Assembly: GCA_947462335.1 (NCBI GenBank)
Contig: OX381707.1
Location: 86,797,606-86,861,605 of the forward strand
DNA length: 64,000 nt
From: Harmothoe impar
Taxonomy: Eukaryota; Annelida; Polychaeta; Phyllodocida; Polynoidae
Reading direction: 5' to 3'
Shown: in pieces, positions 38,583-51,202 of the stretch
Position numbering within the stretch: the stretch's first letter is position 1
Layout: every line of letters starts with the position of its first letter
Program-made: the position numbers and the translations under genes
Notes under the pieces: generated by a model
Told to the model about the DNA's origin: nothing
Databases searched by the model: none
The model's input: only the letters and a program-made list of their open reading frames with translations

Positions 38583-41289
38583 GCTGCCTATTTTTTGAAT
38601 CAGACAAGTGAAGCTGTCACCATACTACAAAAAATGTTACTCCTGAATTGGATAGCACTAATCCCTCTTACTCTAAATTGCTGTCACATTTGCTAGACAA
38701 CAATACCTTAAGATGAAGAATGTTGCTCTCTGATTGAATACCATTAATCGTTAAAGCTCTAAGCCGCCATGACATTTGACAGACAACTATAATTGACTTT
38801 GATGTACTTCATTTCCAATACATTGTTCCTTTCTGTTTTAACATTGAATGTTATTTTAATCCAAATAGAAACTACTACCTGATAGTGAAATATGGCAAGT
38901 AGAATTAGACTGAATTGTAGCTGTGTTACATTCAATTAAAGCTGCATTTACAAATGTATAACCTACACATGAGCCCTACCTGCTTTTAACAGTGCATTGC
39001 CTAACTTCGGGAAATGTCTCATTTTTAAATGGCATACTTCACCAGTTGTAAATATTTCTCTGTTGAATCCTGCTTTCAAGTTGCTCTCTTTAATTTAGTT
39101 TTCCATTTCAAGTGAAAGTGGCCCTGTAAACATCCAAACATGGAAATTATTTTTTCATGAGTTCAGAACCCTTCTAAATCTGATTGGACAACACACAACA
39201 CGCATTTGATGGTACCTCAACCATCAAGGTGCTGTGACTAGTCCAACAGAGGGAGGCATTTCAGTAAGCCTGAACAATATAATTTCCTACAACCACCGTT
39301 ATTGTGAATCTACTAGGATGAAACCCCTGAGAAGTCCAATGCAATCACGGCTAAGTCAGTCACATCCACAGCAGCAGATCTATGCTGCCAGTAAGAGTGG
39401 TGTCTAATACATGAAATACACTAGCAGTGTGGTAATCCTATAACTCAGATCATCATACCAACTGCTGGTGCTCTTAATGTAGAGAGTCTACCAGTAACAT
39501 ATATATATGTCATCAGTCCGCCAGTGTCCTTTGTAATCCTTATATTATTACACTTACAACAAAGCATTCCTCTGTGATATAATCCTATCCGCCTTCATTA
39601 AATTACATAAGCTACAGTTTATATTGCTACAGCTAATCGGTAGGGTAAAATTGCGGCAGGAGAGTCATGCTCAAAACAGCTGTCTGCCTTTGCATGCTAC
39701 CTTATTATTGATGTCCCCTGATGAGTAGAGGTTTCCCATGTATGTGACCACACTATAAATTTTTTTGTAACCATAATTCATAGAGTTCTAGAGATTTTAT
39801 ATCAATATCTAAAAATATGCCTTGAACGTGATACATTATTGGGTAGGTTTCAGATTTGTTTGCCTACAAATTGCACATCCTACAAACATATTGAGCTTTG
39901 AGTGATAAGTGTGACACCTGACCCCATAACTCCTTGGTCTACTGGACGTATTAGAGGTTCTAGGGACCATTTATCAATTTTATAGGCTGGAAGCCCAATA
40001 AGAGCCAGCCTTTTATGAGGTCGATAGATAGTAGTGACATTGTCAAGAATGCACACTTAAGAAATCTTTGTGCTTTCACAATCTATCGACAGTAAAACTA
40101 GCTTGCTACTACAGGTCTAAAAGGGTCTGAAGAGGACTTATTATAGAACTGCTGAGGTATACAGGGAGCTGTAAAAAGGTATTCAGAGTAATTTTCCAGA
40201 AAGTGCATTCAAAATACTTTGGGAGTGTAGACAATGTTAATGCATTCTGGTTTGCAAGAATCTTAACAGTCTAAGATAGTAGTTTGATTGTGTCACCACT
40301 CTTTTACATTGTATTGTCTGCTTGTATAAAATTGTTCTAGACTACCTCTATCTCAGCATTCATGAAATTTCTTTAAAACATGATGAATAGAACCTAAAGA
40401 TAAGTGTAGGGATGTGTCTCATGTGAGCTATGTCTTGCTGTCTCTGGTGGTTTGCTGACCTGGAAGTGAGTGACTTGTCCATGATTGGATTGGTTCCTCA
40501 AAGAGGTTTCATCTTGGTATGATTCAATCAGACAGATTGCCCAGGGCATGTCTAGTCTACTCCTCCCTCCCTCCGTGCTGTCCCCATCTAAAAATAAATC
40601 ATACCAATGATTTCTTCAGGCAGCCTCCAATAATATCAAAATCCTACAATGTAGCTATAGAATGCACCATTGGGAGGCTGTTCATGTCTGTTGGTTTGAA
40701 ACACTTGACACCCTTCGATAAGTTTCTGAACAGCACAGGTTAATATCAGTCCACCCAAAAAACAATTACGGTTTTCGACGTAATAAGCGCACACCCTTTA
40801 ATGATTGCACACCCCACATTTTTGACCGATTTTTAGATTACAAATAACCAGAAATATCTCAACTTTTGGCCCCAATTAAACTCTTAACTACTTAAAAGTG
40901 TCCATATCCTCTTTTTAAGCCCACTGTGCGCTTATTACTTCAAATACGGTAAATCATTTTTCAGAGGAGAGAAGGTATATGGGGATGAGTTTCTACCCAA
41001 AAGAATGAAAACAAAAATGACTTTGATGGTATAATCATGGCATAAGTGATGTTTCTTGTATACTCAGCTTATCTGCATATTTGATAATACATAGATTATC
41101 AGTAGTTTATCAAAAACTGTGATATGTACGGCTGTACTCTGCTTTACAACTTAATTATAAACTATCTGGTCATGTTGTTCTAATCTGTGTCTGAAACTGG
41201 CCACGGTAGTGCCAACATCATCTTGAATGACTTAATACAGCTACAATATTGCTTAATCAAACATGGCATGAATATCCTTATGAATGACA

Positions 41290-42645
41290 AACATATCCAA
41301 AGTGCAAACTTCTAGACTCACCACCACGTAAACTATTCAATGCACAAAGGTGACCCTTCTGGAGACAAAAAATGGTGATCAATTTGGGAATAAGATGAAT
41401 GAATTCAAAAGTGTCTCATGGGAACGATTGATAGAAAGCCCTTGTCTGACCCTCAGAGATAGAGATGGCTAGGGCAGTATGGGTCAGCACTGAATCCCAT
41501 TTGTTATTGAGCCATTAGATGAGATAGAATGTTGGGAACAATGTTTGATTTAGCTAGGACCACAGATCTTGACAGAAATGCTGATATATACATACTAATG
41601 GAAGCTTCTTATTTAACTCTGTAAGAATGATATGGTGCATCTTTGTATTATGCTCTTAGTCTTGAATGCTGCTCTGATAAGTAACTTGCCAAAAGAATAA
41701 GCAGCAGGCACCAATGATGCCCTGGCGAATGATATTGGTGTATGACTGATGTTGTCTTTTAGCAACATGTCATCCTTTAAGGGTTAAAAGAAAAATTGCA
41801 ACCATCAATTTGCTAAATTATGACGCTGAGTAGAAACTCAATAGTAACCACCTGTAACCAAGGTGACTGTAGACATTGAATAGTTTTATTTGTCCCTCAA
41901 ACCGTTTATATCTCATCAGTTTGACATCATGCACTCTGATGAGATATATTTAGTGTTATTGCTCACTTATCCTCTCTCAATGTGTATAGCGCATTTCTCT
42001 GCCTCTTTTAGTATTCCATACAGACTTTTTCTTCAGACAGAGTACACAATCCTCCCTACTGTTCTACCAGATTTTGGAGGCTAATATCTTCATAACTACT
42101 CCATGAAACCCCCACAGTCTGAGCTAGACTCTTATCAGTCACTATGTCCTTACTGACACCCCTTAATTGATCTGCATCCATTGATCAGATAAAGCCCTCA
42201 GGCCACAGCTACTATACATGGCTCTGGCTGAATCTTACTCCTTCAACCTTTATTCAAAAAGTATTTTCTGCCCTACTGCTCTATCTGTCCTAATTGCTCT
42301 ATCTGCTCTATCTGCTATATGCTTACAGTTACAATATACTATAGAGTAAGCATGGACTGCACATTGATCTGAATTAAAAAAACAATCCAAATGGCAAATA
42401 TCTAGATCCACCATCATAGAAACAATTCAGGGTCAAAGCACAAAGGTTGCCCTTGTAGAGGAAAATAAAAAGAATAAATGTAAAATGGTGCCCTGGGAGG
42501 GATTGATAGATAGGACGTGCCTGACCCCCAAGATAAGGTCCACCAGGCCTCAGTGTGGTAGCACTGGACTCTGTTTGTCAATGTTATAGAGACATCAGAT
42601 GGAGCAGACAGGGGGGAATCAGAGTTGATGCTTTAGTTATTGATA
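41290..42645 (+). repeat. Pair of diverged direct repeats about 1.08 kb apart
   Basis: 41290-41560 and 42370-42640 share, in order, an ATCCAAA-GCAAA start, AAACTATTCA/AAACAATTCA, GCACAAAGGT, GATTGATAGA and a stretch ending TTAGATGAGAT/CATCAGATGGAG. Both copies are non-coding and diverged by many indels. Confidence 0.55.
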
Positions 42646-45639
42646 CAAACATGGACTTGATCGGAAAACAATGAAGGTATGGGCCCTACCAAAAACAGGA
42701 ATTTCTACATCCAGCCTCTTCTCAATGATTCTTGTGAACTTTTGTATGTTTTGGTCTTTTTCTAATTTTACAGACAAGCTGCCATACTTTATAATGGAGT
42801 TGTTTATTTGTCACAAATTCACATCATTAAATGTAAAAAAAAAACAATGCAATATTTTGCTGTCTTTGTTTCTTTCAGCAGTATTTGTCAATCCATAAGG
42901 TATAGCTTTTTTATAGATTTCTTCATTATTATATTCAAATGTCTGCAGTATGGAACTCGATACATAATCCACAGTGGTGCCCCCTACAGTGAACTCTGGT
43001 ATGAAGGTTACGGTCAGGGGCAGCAACCCTCTCAGCAGGAGAACTAGAGACTTCAGCCAGTTGAGGGGATTTGTCTCCATAGGCATCCATCTTGTTGCTG
43101 GACAGTGATGTATCTCCTTCTACCAGTGTCTATTATGTCATCTCCCAGCTCAATGTAATCACTGTGTGCATTTCCAAGACGGCTTAAGCAGCTTAAGTTA
43201 AGTGATGCTATGTAACTATCCTGAAAAGATCATTACATCATTTAAGTGGCTTTTAATCAAAGTAGATATGCTTAATGCTTTCATTTAAGCGTATTTGATT
43301 TATTTAAAAGCAAACATGCATGTTGTGAGAGCTGCATGGTGATGCATCTCCTTCTACCACTCATTTAAGCTGTTGTTTGTTGTTATTCTCCTCATTAAGT
43401 TGGTCAGGTACTCAGCAAGGATATACTTATGGGTGCACCTTTATACAATAATTCATGTTAGGCTTTGTAGATCAAGGATGTTCATGTCTATGATATTAAA
43501 CATTAAGACTGAGAGGTTGTGGATGGACAGGTCAGAACTAGTTCAACCTTTTTGATCTTACAGCAAAACGATCCCCTCTATAAGCAAAAGATCAACAAAA
43601 TTCAGGAACACATAGCCATGACAATTATCAAAAGACAAGTAAAAACACCTTTCTTGCAAATAAGGTTAACACATTATTATCCTCCACCTCCTGTTGTCTT
43701 TAAAGCTTTGATTGAGCCCTGAATGGCAATGCATTTATTCTGGCCTCAATCAATGCTTTAACAACAAACAGAGGAATCATTAAATAATTCTTAATGTTAG
43801 CTTAAGAATTCCATTGCAGCAATACACAATGTTTCTTTCTAAGCCAAAAAGCTAAAGCCTTGTCTCAATGTTCTCTTTAAAAGGCGTTCATGTAAAGCTT
43901 CTTGCTGAAACTGTGTTTGCTGAAAATCATTATGAGGCAAGAAAGCCATCATGGTATTTTATGAGAATAGGGGACTCGTCTGTGGCTTATTGAATGTATT
44001 TTTTGTTAATGGCATTTTAACAGCCAATAAACAAATAAGTTAATCATAGTATTCACATTTTGCGTGATGGAGTGCTCTCTGAAGTCTTTCCATGTTACAT
44101 CACTTATCTTTTATCATACCGTGATGGATATTCCATCTCCAGATAAATAAATTGAAATGCCATAGTTCTCAATCACTTCTTGATGGATGGACCAAATGCC
44201 CTTGACATAAGAACTATTGACACAGAATATCTTTTGAGGACAACATGACACTGACAGAGCTTTTTCACCAAACCAAGTGTCATCTCTGTCTTGTGGTCAA
44301 TGGTAAGCCCCAGCGTTATTGACAGCCATGTGTGTGGTTCTGCTGATACCAATCATACTATAGACCATATTATAGACCACAGAAGAAGCAGTGACTTTTC
44401 ATAATCAATGTACCTTGTTACAAGCAAAGTATGTGCAATATTGCCTGTGACCTCCTCAAACGTAGGCGTATATTATACCAGGATGTTCATGGGGCAACTA
44501 TCTTTCTAACAGTGTCTAAAGGATTGCTTGAGTCTTGGTCTATTCTCTGTCCTTGTCATTAAAAATCTTCACAAATATGCAACACATTCTCTTAATAAAA
44601 GTCACCCTTTCTTACTATATCGGTAAATAATGCCACTCAACCTAAGACTGCTTGTACTGAATGCACTCTCGTAGAAGTGGAATCACATCCCTATATCCAT
44701 TGTACAATAAAAGAGCCTATGAATGCCCGATCCAGATTTAATCTGTCAAATCAATACTAGCTGTGTTATACACATTTGGTCAAAATTCTGTGTTCTGTGT
44801 ATGTTGAAGACCGACCTGACAATTTGGATAATGTATACCACTGCAGGGACCACTGTAGGGACTGCAGGTTGGATTGAAACAATGAGGTCTGGTTCAATTC
44901 ACCCAAAGTCATCACCGATGCACCTAGCTCAGCTCTATGGCAGGTGGCACTGCACGCTACCCATGAAAATAATGTAGCCCAGGATGGTTACTAATTTAAT
45001 GAGAAAAAGAACCAATTCTGCAGGACTAACACTGCTAGATTAGAAGCCATGAAGGACTGGCTATTTTGTGGTCCACATGGAAACCTTCCTGGGGCAGCAT
45101 CTTTTCTACTTCATCAACCCACCATTTCTTTCACCAATCAGTATAAATACACTAAAAAAAGCATTATATGACTGCTTAGCTCCAGCAGGAGGATAAAGTG
45201 AGGATAATGTCAGTTCATGTGATCTGATTCTAAACCATTTCCGCCTACTGTATTCAGTATGTTCCGCCCACTAAAAAGCTGTCTCCGTCATTCTTCATCT
45301 CACATTCTGTCTATATATAACTTTTCCCTATTACAGAGATGACTGTTCCCCTTATGTTCATCCTGTAAATTACTTCCTTATCTTATTACCTCTCAGCCAC
45401 CTGCCTCACTGTACATCTCACATTGGTCTGAATGACAGTTATTAGGTTAAGCCTCCTGACATTCACCTACACCTTGTTCCCCGCATCACCTACCCACATT
45501 CTCCAATCTCCACCATTATATGACTATCGTTCTGCTTTAGTCGCAGACTCTACTCAGCTTTTAAGGTGGCTGCCTACCTTCTTAAACACGTTCATTGCGA
45601 CAATTCCTACGCATCTGGCGTGTATACTACAGCAGTAGG

Positions 45640-45732
45640 TCTCCTATGTAAAAATCCTAAGATTGAGAAGGGAGCGAACTCGCAACCCCAGTGTGGAAGT
45701 CTGATGCTGATTCAACTAGGCCACAGAGGCTA
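45640..45732 (-). repeat. tRNA-derived SINE-like fragment
   Basis: On the minus strand the sequence carries TGGCCTAGTTG, an exact match to the RNA polymerase III A-box pattern, and about 40 bases later GAGTTCGCTCCC, close to a B box. A proper cloverleaf does not close, so it is not called a tRNA gene. Confidence 0.45.
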
Positions 45733-48228
45733 TACTGCTTCTGCCTGCATTGGATACTACCTGTAGCTTAACTTTCATTAGTTTATTTTTATCACTTTTT
45801 ATTTTCAACTGCTTAAAACCACTGAATAATGCTCGGGACCATATGTTGGAAATAATACAATTAGTTAAAAAAATTATCTGAAGAAGTGAGTTTATCAGCT
45901 CTATGTAGGCAGAGCACAGAGGATGGTTTCTTTATTTGTGTTGTTGCTTTAATAGGAAAATCCCTGTATCTTAACAAACCAACATGCTTATTGCATAGGT
46001 GTCAGAGATAATCCTGTATACTGTCTTAATGATAGTATTGAAAGATATGGGACTTATGTTTAAAGATCAGAATACTTGGGACTTATGTTTAAAGATCAAA
46101 ATATGTTGCCCCTTAGCTTGGTGTTTCAGTAAAAGCAGTTGCTAATAGGTGCTTTTGATCCTGCCCATGATAAATATATGCAAAACAGTCCGTGAGCTTT
46201 GTCTCAATGTCAGCCAAAAAAAAGCTTATCGTGCAGAAATAAAAGAAAATGGTGATGTTACTTGTTTTCATGTGGCCTGCCCAAATCGTATTAGTTATAA
46301 ATACTTCCCATGAGCCATAACTGAATCCCCCATTTTCATCTCTACAGCTTACAAGAAAACCACATTATGACTTTAAACAAACATGACACAATCAAGCAGC
46401 TTTCCCTTAAAGACTGTTCAAAGAAATCTGGAGAAACAAGTGAGGATTTTTATCTTAGAAAGGCACCTTGCGTACTGCTTCATCCTATTGCATTAAATGA
46501 CATCAAGCACCATTTGTTTCAGTACCAGGCTCTCAGCTTACAGAGTCCTATCTTATGGAGTGGTAACTTACCATTTGAGAAATGATTAATTCTGAGCCAT
46601 TTTGAGGTTGGCAAATGGAGGGGGGTGTAAAAAATGATGCCCTAAAAACACCAACATATTAATTTAGTTCAATTGGAGAGGGGCAAATATATTGTGAAAT
46701 ATTTTACTGACTCCCCTCCCTTGTATACATAACACCAGGAATCACCAATCCATGTGACCCATTCTCTACTAAAGCCTTCTTATTTGTCTAGTGTGAGTTT
46801 AGAACTGATTACATGTGCCACCACGTGAGGCCTTACAATGTTATTGTAGGGTATAGGGAGACAGAAATGTGAATACCTAAGCTATGATGTGGCTTGCCAA
46901 ACAGGAGCAAGGGGATGTTTTAACACCAAGGCTTGTCTTATAAACGTCCAGCTCTTGACATATTGAAAAAGAGCCTGCCTATTTAATTTCAAATCAAAAT
47001 ATCATACTAAAAAGAAAATAACACATACGCAGCACTTTTCTAGCCACAGGCAACCTCTGTTTAGGTCCTGTCTGCAGGTGAGTTGGGGCCAACATGGGTC
47101 AGACATTTCCTGCTTCTCAACAATAGGCTGCCCTTTGGGAGTCTCGGCCTGTCTGAGGTCTAAGCAGAGAACTGTATGTGAAAGGTTAAAGGGTAAGAGA
47201 GGTAGTCTTAGTGGTCCCTGCAGACATAGCCATGAGGGACTGCTGAAAGGCTGACTGACCTTGGCCTTGACCTTGGTACCAGGGTTGGACTGTAGGGGAC
47301 AGGTAAGTGGGTGATTTATTATTTACACTTTTTTTTCTTTAATCTGAATGAAAAATACTTATTTTGTTTATCATCTTTTTCAATGTAAGTTTTCTTTTCT
47401 CTGACAGAAGAAACAAATATTTGAGAAGATGTTGCTATGGCATGGTTGATTTACTTCTCAGACAAATCTGAAAGATGAGGAAATTGTATAGTAGTTGGTC
47501 TAACACACATGAGGTAGATAAATCATTGAGCTGACATGTTCATTATACAGTTGGGCAGGCTTTAGCAGCAGTGTATGTATGCTACAGATGACAATGGAGC
47601 ATAATGATGGATAAAAGTGATCAGCTAACATCAAGGCATCTGAGAAGACTGATGTTGTATTCTTATTATGTGAGACCACATATATTTTGACACTGTCAGA
47701 AACAGGAATATGGATGGGAATGTAAAATTTAAAATGACCAAAAAAAAGGTCCCTCATTTTTCATTATCCTACATAGGCTACTGCTTTCCTGCACTGAAGA
47801 CCCAGAGAAAGAAGCCTAGTCATTATGACGACCTAAGTTGTCATAATGAATAACGGCAGGTGCTCTGGAGAATGTTGTATGAATAAAGTCACTTATTAGT
47901 TCACCTCTTAGTGAGAGGCATCCCTTTCACATATTTTGTGTACTCTTGATTGAACTAAGTAACATTACTTGTTATAAATAAGTTGCCAATGGGTAAGAGC
48001 GATGGCCCCAAAGGTATAGGCCACCCTGCTCCCCGTCACCAATTTATGTCTTGTGATAACTTAAGTTATGCAGTTAGTTCAATTCTTTAACACTAGGGGC
48101 AGTAGTGTGACATGAGAAGTCCAGTTTGCAATAGCATTGAGTAGCATTGAGTAGTCATTGGAACAACCTAGGATTTGAGAGTTGTCATTACTGATGACAT
48201 TAGGTCTTCAAGTTGACAATACCTAGAT

Positions 48229-48248
48229 TAACTACCTTAAGGTAGTTA
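48229..48248. repeat. 20-bp perfect palindrome
   Basis: TAACTACCTTAAGGTAGTTA reads the same on both strands. It lies among short related inverted pieces carrying GTCATTATGACAAC near 47815-47850 and 48290-48360, suggesting a decayed fold-back element. Confidence 0.7.
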
Positions 48249-48949
48249 TTCTGACTACCCAATTAATGTGACTACATAAGGTAGTCATTATGACAACTTT
48301 GTTTTGAATGGATCAGATGTGACTAACTTAGGTCGTCAAAATGATGACCAAAGGCTGTCACCATGTTTACCTAAAGTTGTTGCAGGGGGTTCAGTGAGGA
48401 TGTAAACGATCGGGAGGCATTGTGGCACCCAGACACTCCCCTACAGACCGGCCAGTTTGTACACTAATCTCCTGCCCCTAAATCTCCTGGCTTTATCCAC
48501 CACCCAGACTGACCCATCTCACTGAGTACAGAACATCACTGCAGTACCACCAAAGTGATGGTCACATGATCCCCAATCCATCACATGCTGGCAGTGCAGT
48601 GATCCTATTGGCTGAGCTGTGGATATGCCTGGGTTGGCAGGCCATTGGTTAGATGTTCTAGAGGTACCATGACAGGTACTAGGCAAATACTGACAACCAC
48701 CATCTCCATCTGCATAAAACAAGTTCCTGCCAGATAAGTGAGTGGAGTTCCTAGTTTCTGAAATAGATAGTGCTACTTTTTGTTTATATGCATAAAACTT
48801 ATAACAGAGGTATACCTCTTGTTGGATGCTCACAGTAATTCTGTTTGCTTGATGTCATAGAAAACTAGTTAAAGGCAGTTTCTGCTGGTGAGTGGTCATA
48901 CTCCCAGTTAATTGGTATGTCATGGGATAAGCAGCCCCGGTTCCAGGAG

Positions 48950-49140
48950 CGGCTCAGGGTGTAGGGAGCAGCTCAGGGTGAGGGGAGCAGCTCAGGTTGT
49001 GAGAGCAGCTCAGGGTGAGGGGAGCAGCCCAGAGTGAGGGGAGCAGCTAAGGGTGAGGGGAGCAGCTCAGGGTGAGGGGAGCAGCTCAAAGTGAGGGGAG
49101 CAGCCCAGAGTGAGGGGAGCAGCTCAGGGCTTTGTCAGAG
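48950..49140 (+). repeat. 20-bp minisatellite (GGGAGCAGCTCAGGGTGAGG)
   Basis: About nine units, some with CCCAGAG or TAAGGG variants. It ends ~80 bp before the virus-like element begins. Confidence 0.88.
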
Positions 49141-49210
49141 GTGATTTACAGAAAGTAATAAACACCTTGTAAGCTGCCGAGAGCAACATAAACCAGACGA
49201 AGGTGGCAGG

Positions 49211-49216
49211 AACCTG
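49211..49216 (+). repeat. Target-site duplication, left (AACCTG)
   Basis: AACCTG immediately precedes the element and is repeated at 59525-59530. Six bases is the duplication length expected for Maverick/Polinton integrases. Confidence 0.93.
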
Positions 49217-49637
49217 AGTAGTATAGTATGTATCGGAACGGGACTATAGTTAACTACTGTTTATTACTCAATCGATATGCAGCCAATCAGAGGCCGCCAT
49301 TTGGTCACGTGACCCGTTGCCATGGTAACGTGACCTACTTAGGGCTCTCAGCCAATCAGAAGCCAGCATTCTGGGTGACCCACTGACCTACTTAGAAGCT
49401 CTCAGCCAATCAGAGGCCGGCATTCTGGTAACCATGGTAACGTGACCTACTTCAGTCACGTGACCTACTTAGGCTCAGCCAATCAGAAGCCGGCATTCTG
49501 GTAACTAGGGTAACGTGACCTACTTAGGGTTTTGTTTGTAAACAACACCACGTGGCTCTCTTGTTTGTAAACAACACCACGTGACACGTGACTGTTTGTA
49601 AACAAACAACTTATATATAGAAAATAAACACAACAAG
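49217..49637 (+). repeat. Left terminal inverted repeat, motif-dense
   Basis: Starts AGTAGTATAGTATGTATCGG. It contains repeated AGCCAATCAGA (CCAAT-type), a GCCGCCATTTGG (YY1-like), repeated CACGTG E-box cores, GGTAACGTGACC variants and three GTTTGTAAACA forkhead-type palindromes. It matches 59085-59524 inverted, with scattered mismatches and one ~19-bp indel near the inner edge. Confidence 0.93.
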
Positions 49638-49724
49638 TTCCATGTTATGTTAAAATTATATTTTCAAAAAAAAGCACATCTGTTACAGCGTCTATGTGTA
49701 ACTACACGTGTTCTCATTCAAACA

Positions 49725-50360
49725 CTATAACACTATCATACCGTAGCAGCAGCAGGTAGGACTGGAAGAAAAGCAAGCGCACGAGCAGAAGCGACGACAC
49801 CATTTGCACCATCCGGCCGTCGCGTTGGTAGCCCTACTACTCGTCGCGCGTTCAACTGGAGGTTTAAGAGTGACAAATGACGATTCTTTGTCGACGCAAC
49901 TGCTAACATCAGCAGCATCAGCAGCATCGGCAGCATCGGCAGCAGCATCGGCAGCAGCGGCAGCAGCCTCGGCAGCAGCGGTAGCAGCAGCAGCAGCAGC
50001 GGTAGCAGCAGTAGCGTGAGCATTAGCAACAACAGCAGCAGCGACAGTAGCAAGGGCGGCAGAGTGGGCACTAGCAGCGTTATCAGCGGCGACATCGGCA
50101 GCCGCAACAGCATCAGCAGCAGCAGCGTCGGCATCGGTGGCATGAGTAGCTGCATCGGCGGCAGCAACAGCAGCAGTCACAGCCGCAGCGGCAACAACAA
50201 CAACGTCATCACAACCAGCGTCACTAACAGCCGCAGTAAATGCAGCAGTAGCACGCTGAGCAGCACTAGCAGCAGCAGTAGCAGAGGCTACAGCATCAGC
50301 TTCACATTCGCGCGCCGCTTCGTCATTCCGCTTCATGTCACGGTAGCAACTTTCCATCAT
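49725..50360 (-). CDS. Ala-rich low-complexity protein of the virus-like element
   Basis: A leftward frame of 211 codons starting at an ATG pair (50360/50357) and ending with TAG at 49725-49727. The N-terminus (MMESCYRDMKRND) is ordinary. It is followed by ~130 residues dominated by Ala with Val, Asp and Thr, encoded largely by GCN triplet tracts, and a Cys-rich tail (WCKWCRRFCSCACF). A TATATAAG on the minus strand (50475-50468) lies ~110 bases upstream, which supports a real leftward transcript. The function is unknown. Triplet-repeat DNA keeps several frames open, including plus-strand Ala and Ser frames, so coding status is uncertain. It occupies the position where the related fragment at 34.9 kb carries the death-domain-like ORF. 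Confidence 0.5.
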   Translation of the reverse strand: MMESCYRDMKRNDEAARECEADAVASATAAASAAQRATAAFTAAVSDAGCDDVVVVAAAAVTAAVAAADAATHATDADAAAADAVAAADVAADNAASAHSAALATVAAAVVANAHATAATAAAAAATAAAEAAAAAADAAADAADAADAADVSSCVDKESSFVTLKPPVERATSSRATNATAGWCKWCRRFCSCACFSSSPTCCCYGMIVL

Positions 50361-50387
50361 GGGGATCTGCAAATTGAGGCGCGGTGC

Positions 50388-50394
<7 letters not shown>

Positions 50395-50426
<32 letters not shown>

Positions 50427-50427
50427 C
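50395..50427 (+). repeat. (AGT)n microsatellite
   Basis: About eleven AGT triplets in the leader of the leftward gene. Reading it as part of a Leu-rich N-terminus would require a GTG start, which I do not favour. Confidence 0.85.
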
Positions 50428-50467
50428 GTGAACGATGATGACGATGCCGAACACGGTTTCACTCCCC

Positions 50468-50475
50468 CTTATATA
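50468..50475 (-). promoter_or_regulatory. TATA box for the leftward gene
   Basis: TATATAAG on the minus strand, ~108 bases before the ATG at 50360. It forms one half of a divergent promoter region at 50470-51200. Confidence 0.55.
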
Positions 50476-50977
50476 CCCTTACTCCCCCCTTTTTTACAAG
50501 CCACTGGCCAGCTGCCCCCTCACGGCAGGTCTTTAGATCAGCCTTAAGTCGCTTACTACGCGGCTCATCATCCCTCTAATCACATTTTCCAGCCGCCGGC
50601 CGGCTGACTGCTGACGACAGGAGAGGGTGATTTGTTTTTCTTTAGATTTAAGCCGCTTACCACACGCGCACCCTCTAGTCACAGACTGAGTGACAGAAAG
50701 GGAGGGGGTCGCTTTGTTCACGCTACCTGTAGTTGTTTTTCTATACACACGCTGAGCCCATGACCCGCTAATCCTTTATACAGGTAACACGCGTTCAACT
50801 AATTACTCTATTGTATGACAGTCGGTACACGGATTTAATTTTAAACCACCTTCCCATCTGGATCCATGTCTGGCGGGGTGGAAGGATCCAGCTGAAAAGC
50901 GTGATTAGGGCTTTTGTTTCTCTTATGATAGCAGCAGGTCAGCATGCGACAGCTGAAAATGTCAGACTCGCCGCTCC
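50476..50977. other. Divergent intergenic/promoter region
   Basis: No gene that I support. Two similar ~110-bp blocks carry TCTTTAGAT...TTAAGYCGCTTAC (near 50530 and 50638), a direct duplication inside the promoter region. Two GGATCC sites flank GGCGGGGTGGAA near 50860-50890. Confidence 0.45.
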
Positions 50978-50985
50978 TATAAAAG
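50978..50985 (+). promoter_or_regulatory. TATA box for the rightward gene block
   Basis: TATAAAAG, followed ~30 bases later by a pyrimidine-rich start region (CTCTCTTTCCACACACCC). The leader to the ATG at 51203 is ~190 nt and has no earlier ATG that I can see. Confidence 0.65.
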
Positions 50986-51202
50986 ACTGAGATACGTCTC
51001 TCTTTCCACACACCCTTCTACCATCGCCGCCGACACCGCCACCGCCGGCCAGCCGACCGCCGCCACCGCCTGCAGTCACCGCCATCACGCCAGCAGGGAA
51101 TTTCGAGCTGAGTCTGCTTATTGCTTATTTTTTTTCTTTGAGCTTTTTGTTTTTTAACATTTTTATTTTCACTCAGTCTTTTTTGTTTCGGAGGAAAGAA
51201 AT

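Larger units (their letters stand above)
38585..48930. other. 10-kb gene-free stretch
   Basis: No supported gene. Contains modules C (39288-39372 inverted, 40466-40565) and E (39570-39660), a TTAACCC-family end (41700-41787), a tandem pair of diverged blocks (41290-41560 and 42370-42640), a SINE-like piece on the minus strand (45640-45732), and short inverted repeats around 47815-48360. Short ORFs, the longest being the minus-strand frame at 48519-48833, show no domain. Confidence 0.45.

Noticed and set aside
45640..45732. Functional tRNA gene
   Set aside because: A- and B-box patterns exist but the arms do not pair into a cloverleaf and the T-arm is irregular, so it is listed as SINE-like.
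48519..48833. 104-codon minus-strand frame
   Set aside because: No domain, no splice or promoter context, and a composition typical of chance frames.
49804..50399. Plus-strand Ala-rich and Ser-rich frames opposite the leftward gene
   Set aside because: They are alternative readings of the same triplet repeat. The TATA box and ATG favour the leftward frame.
50533..50748. Minus-strand 71-codon frame in the divergent promoter region
   Set aside because: It covers the duplicated promoter block, has no recognisable domain and no promoter motif of its own.
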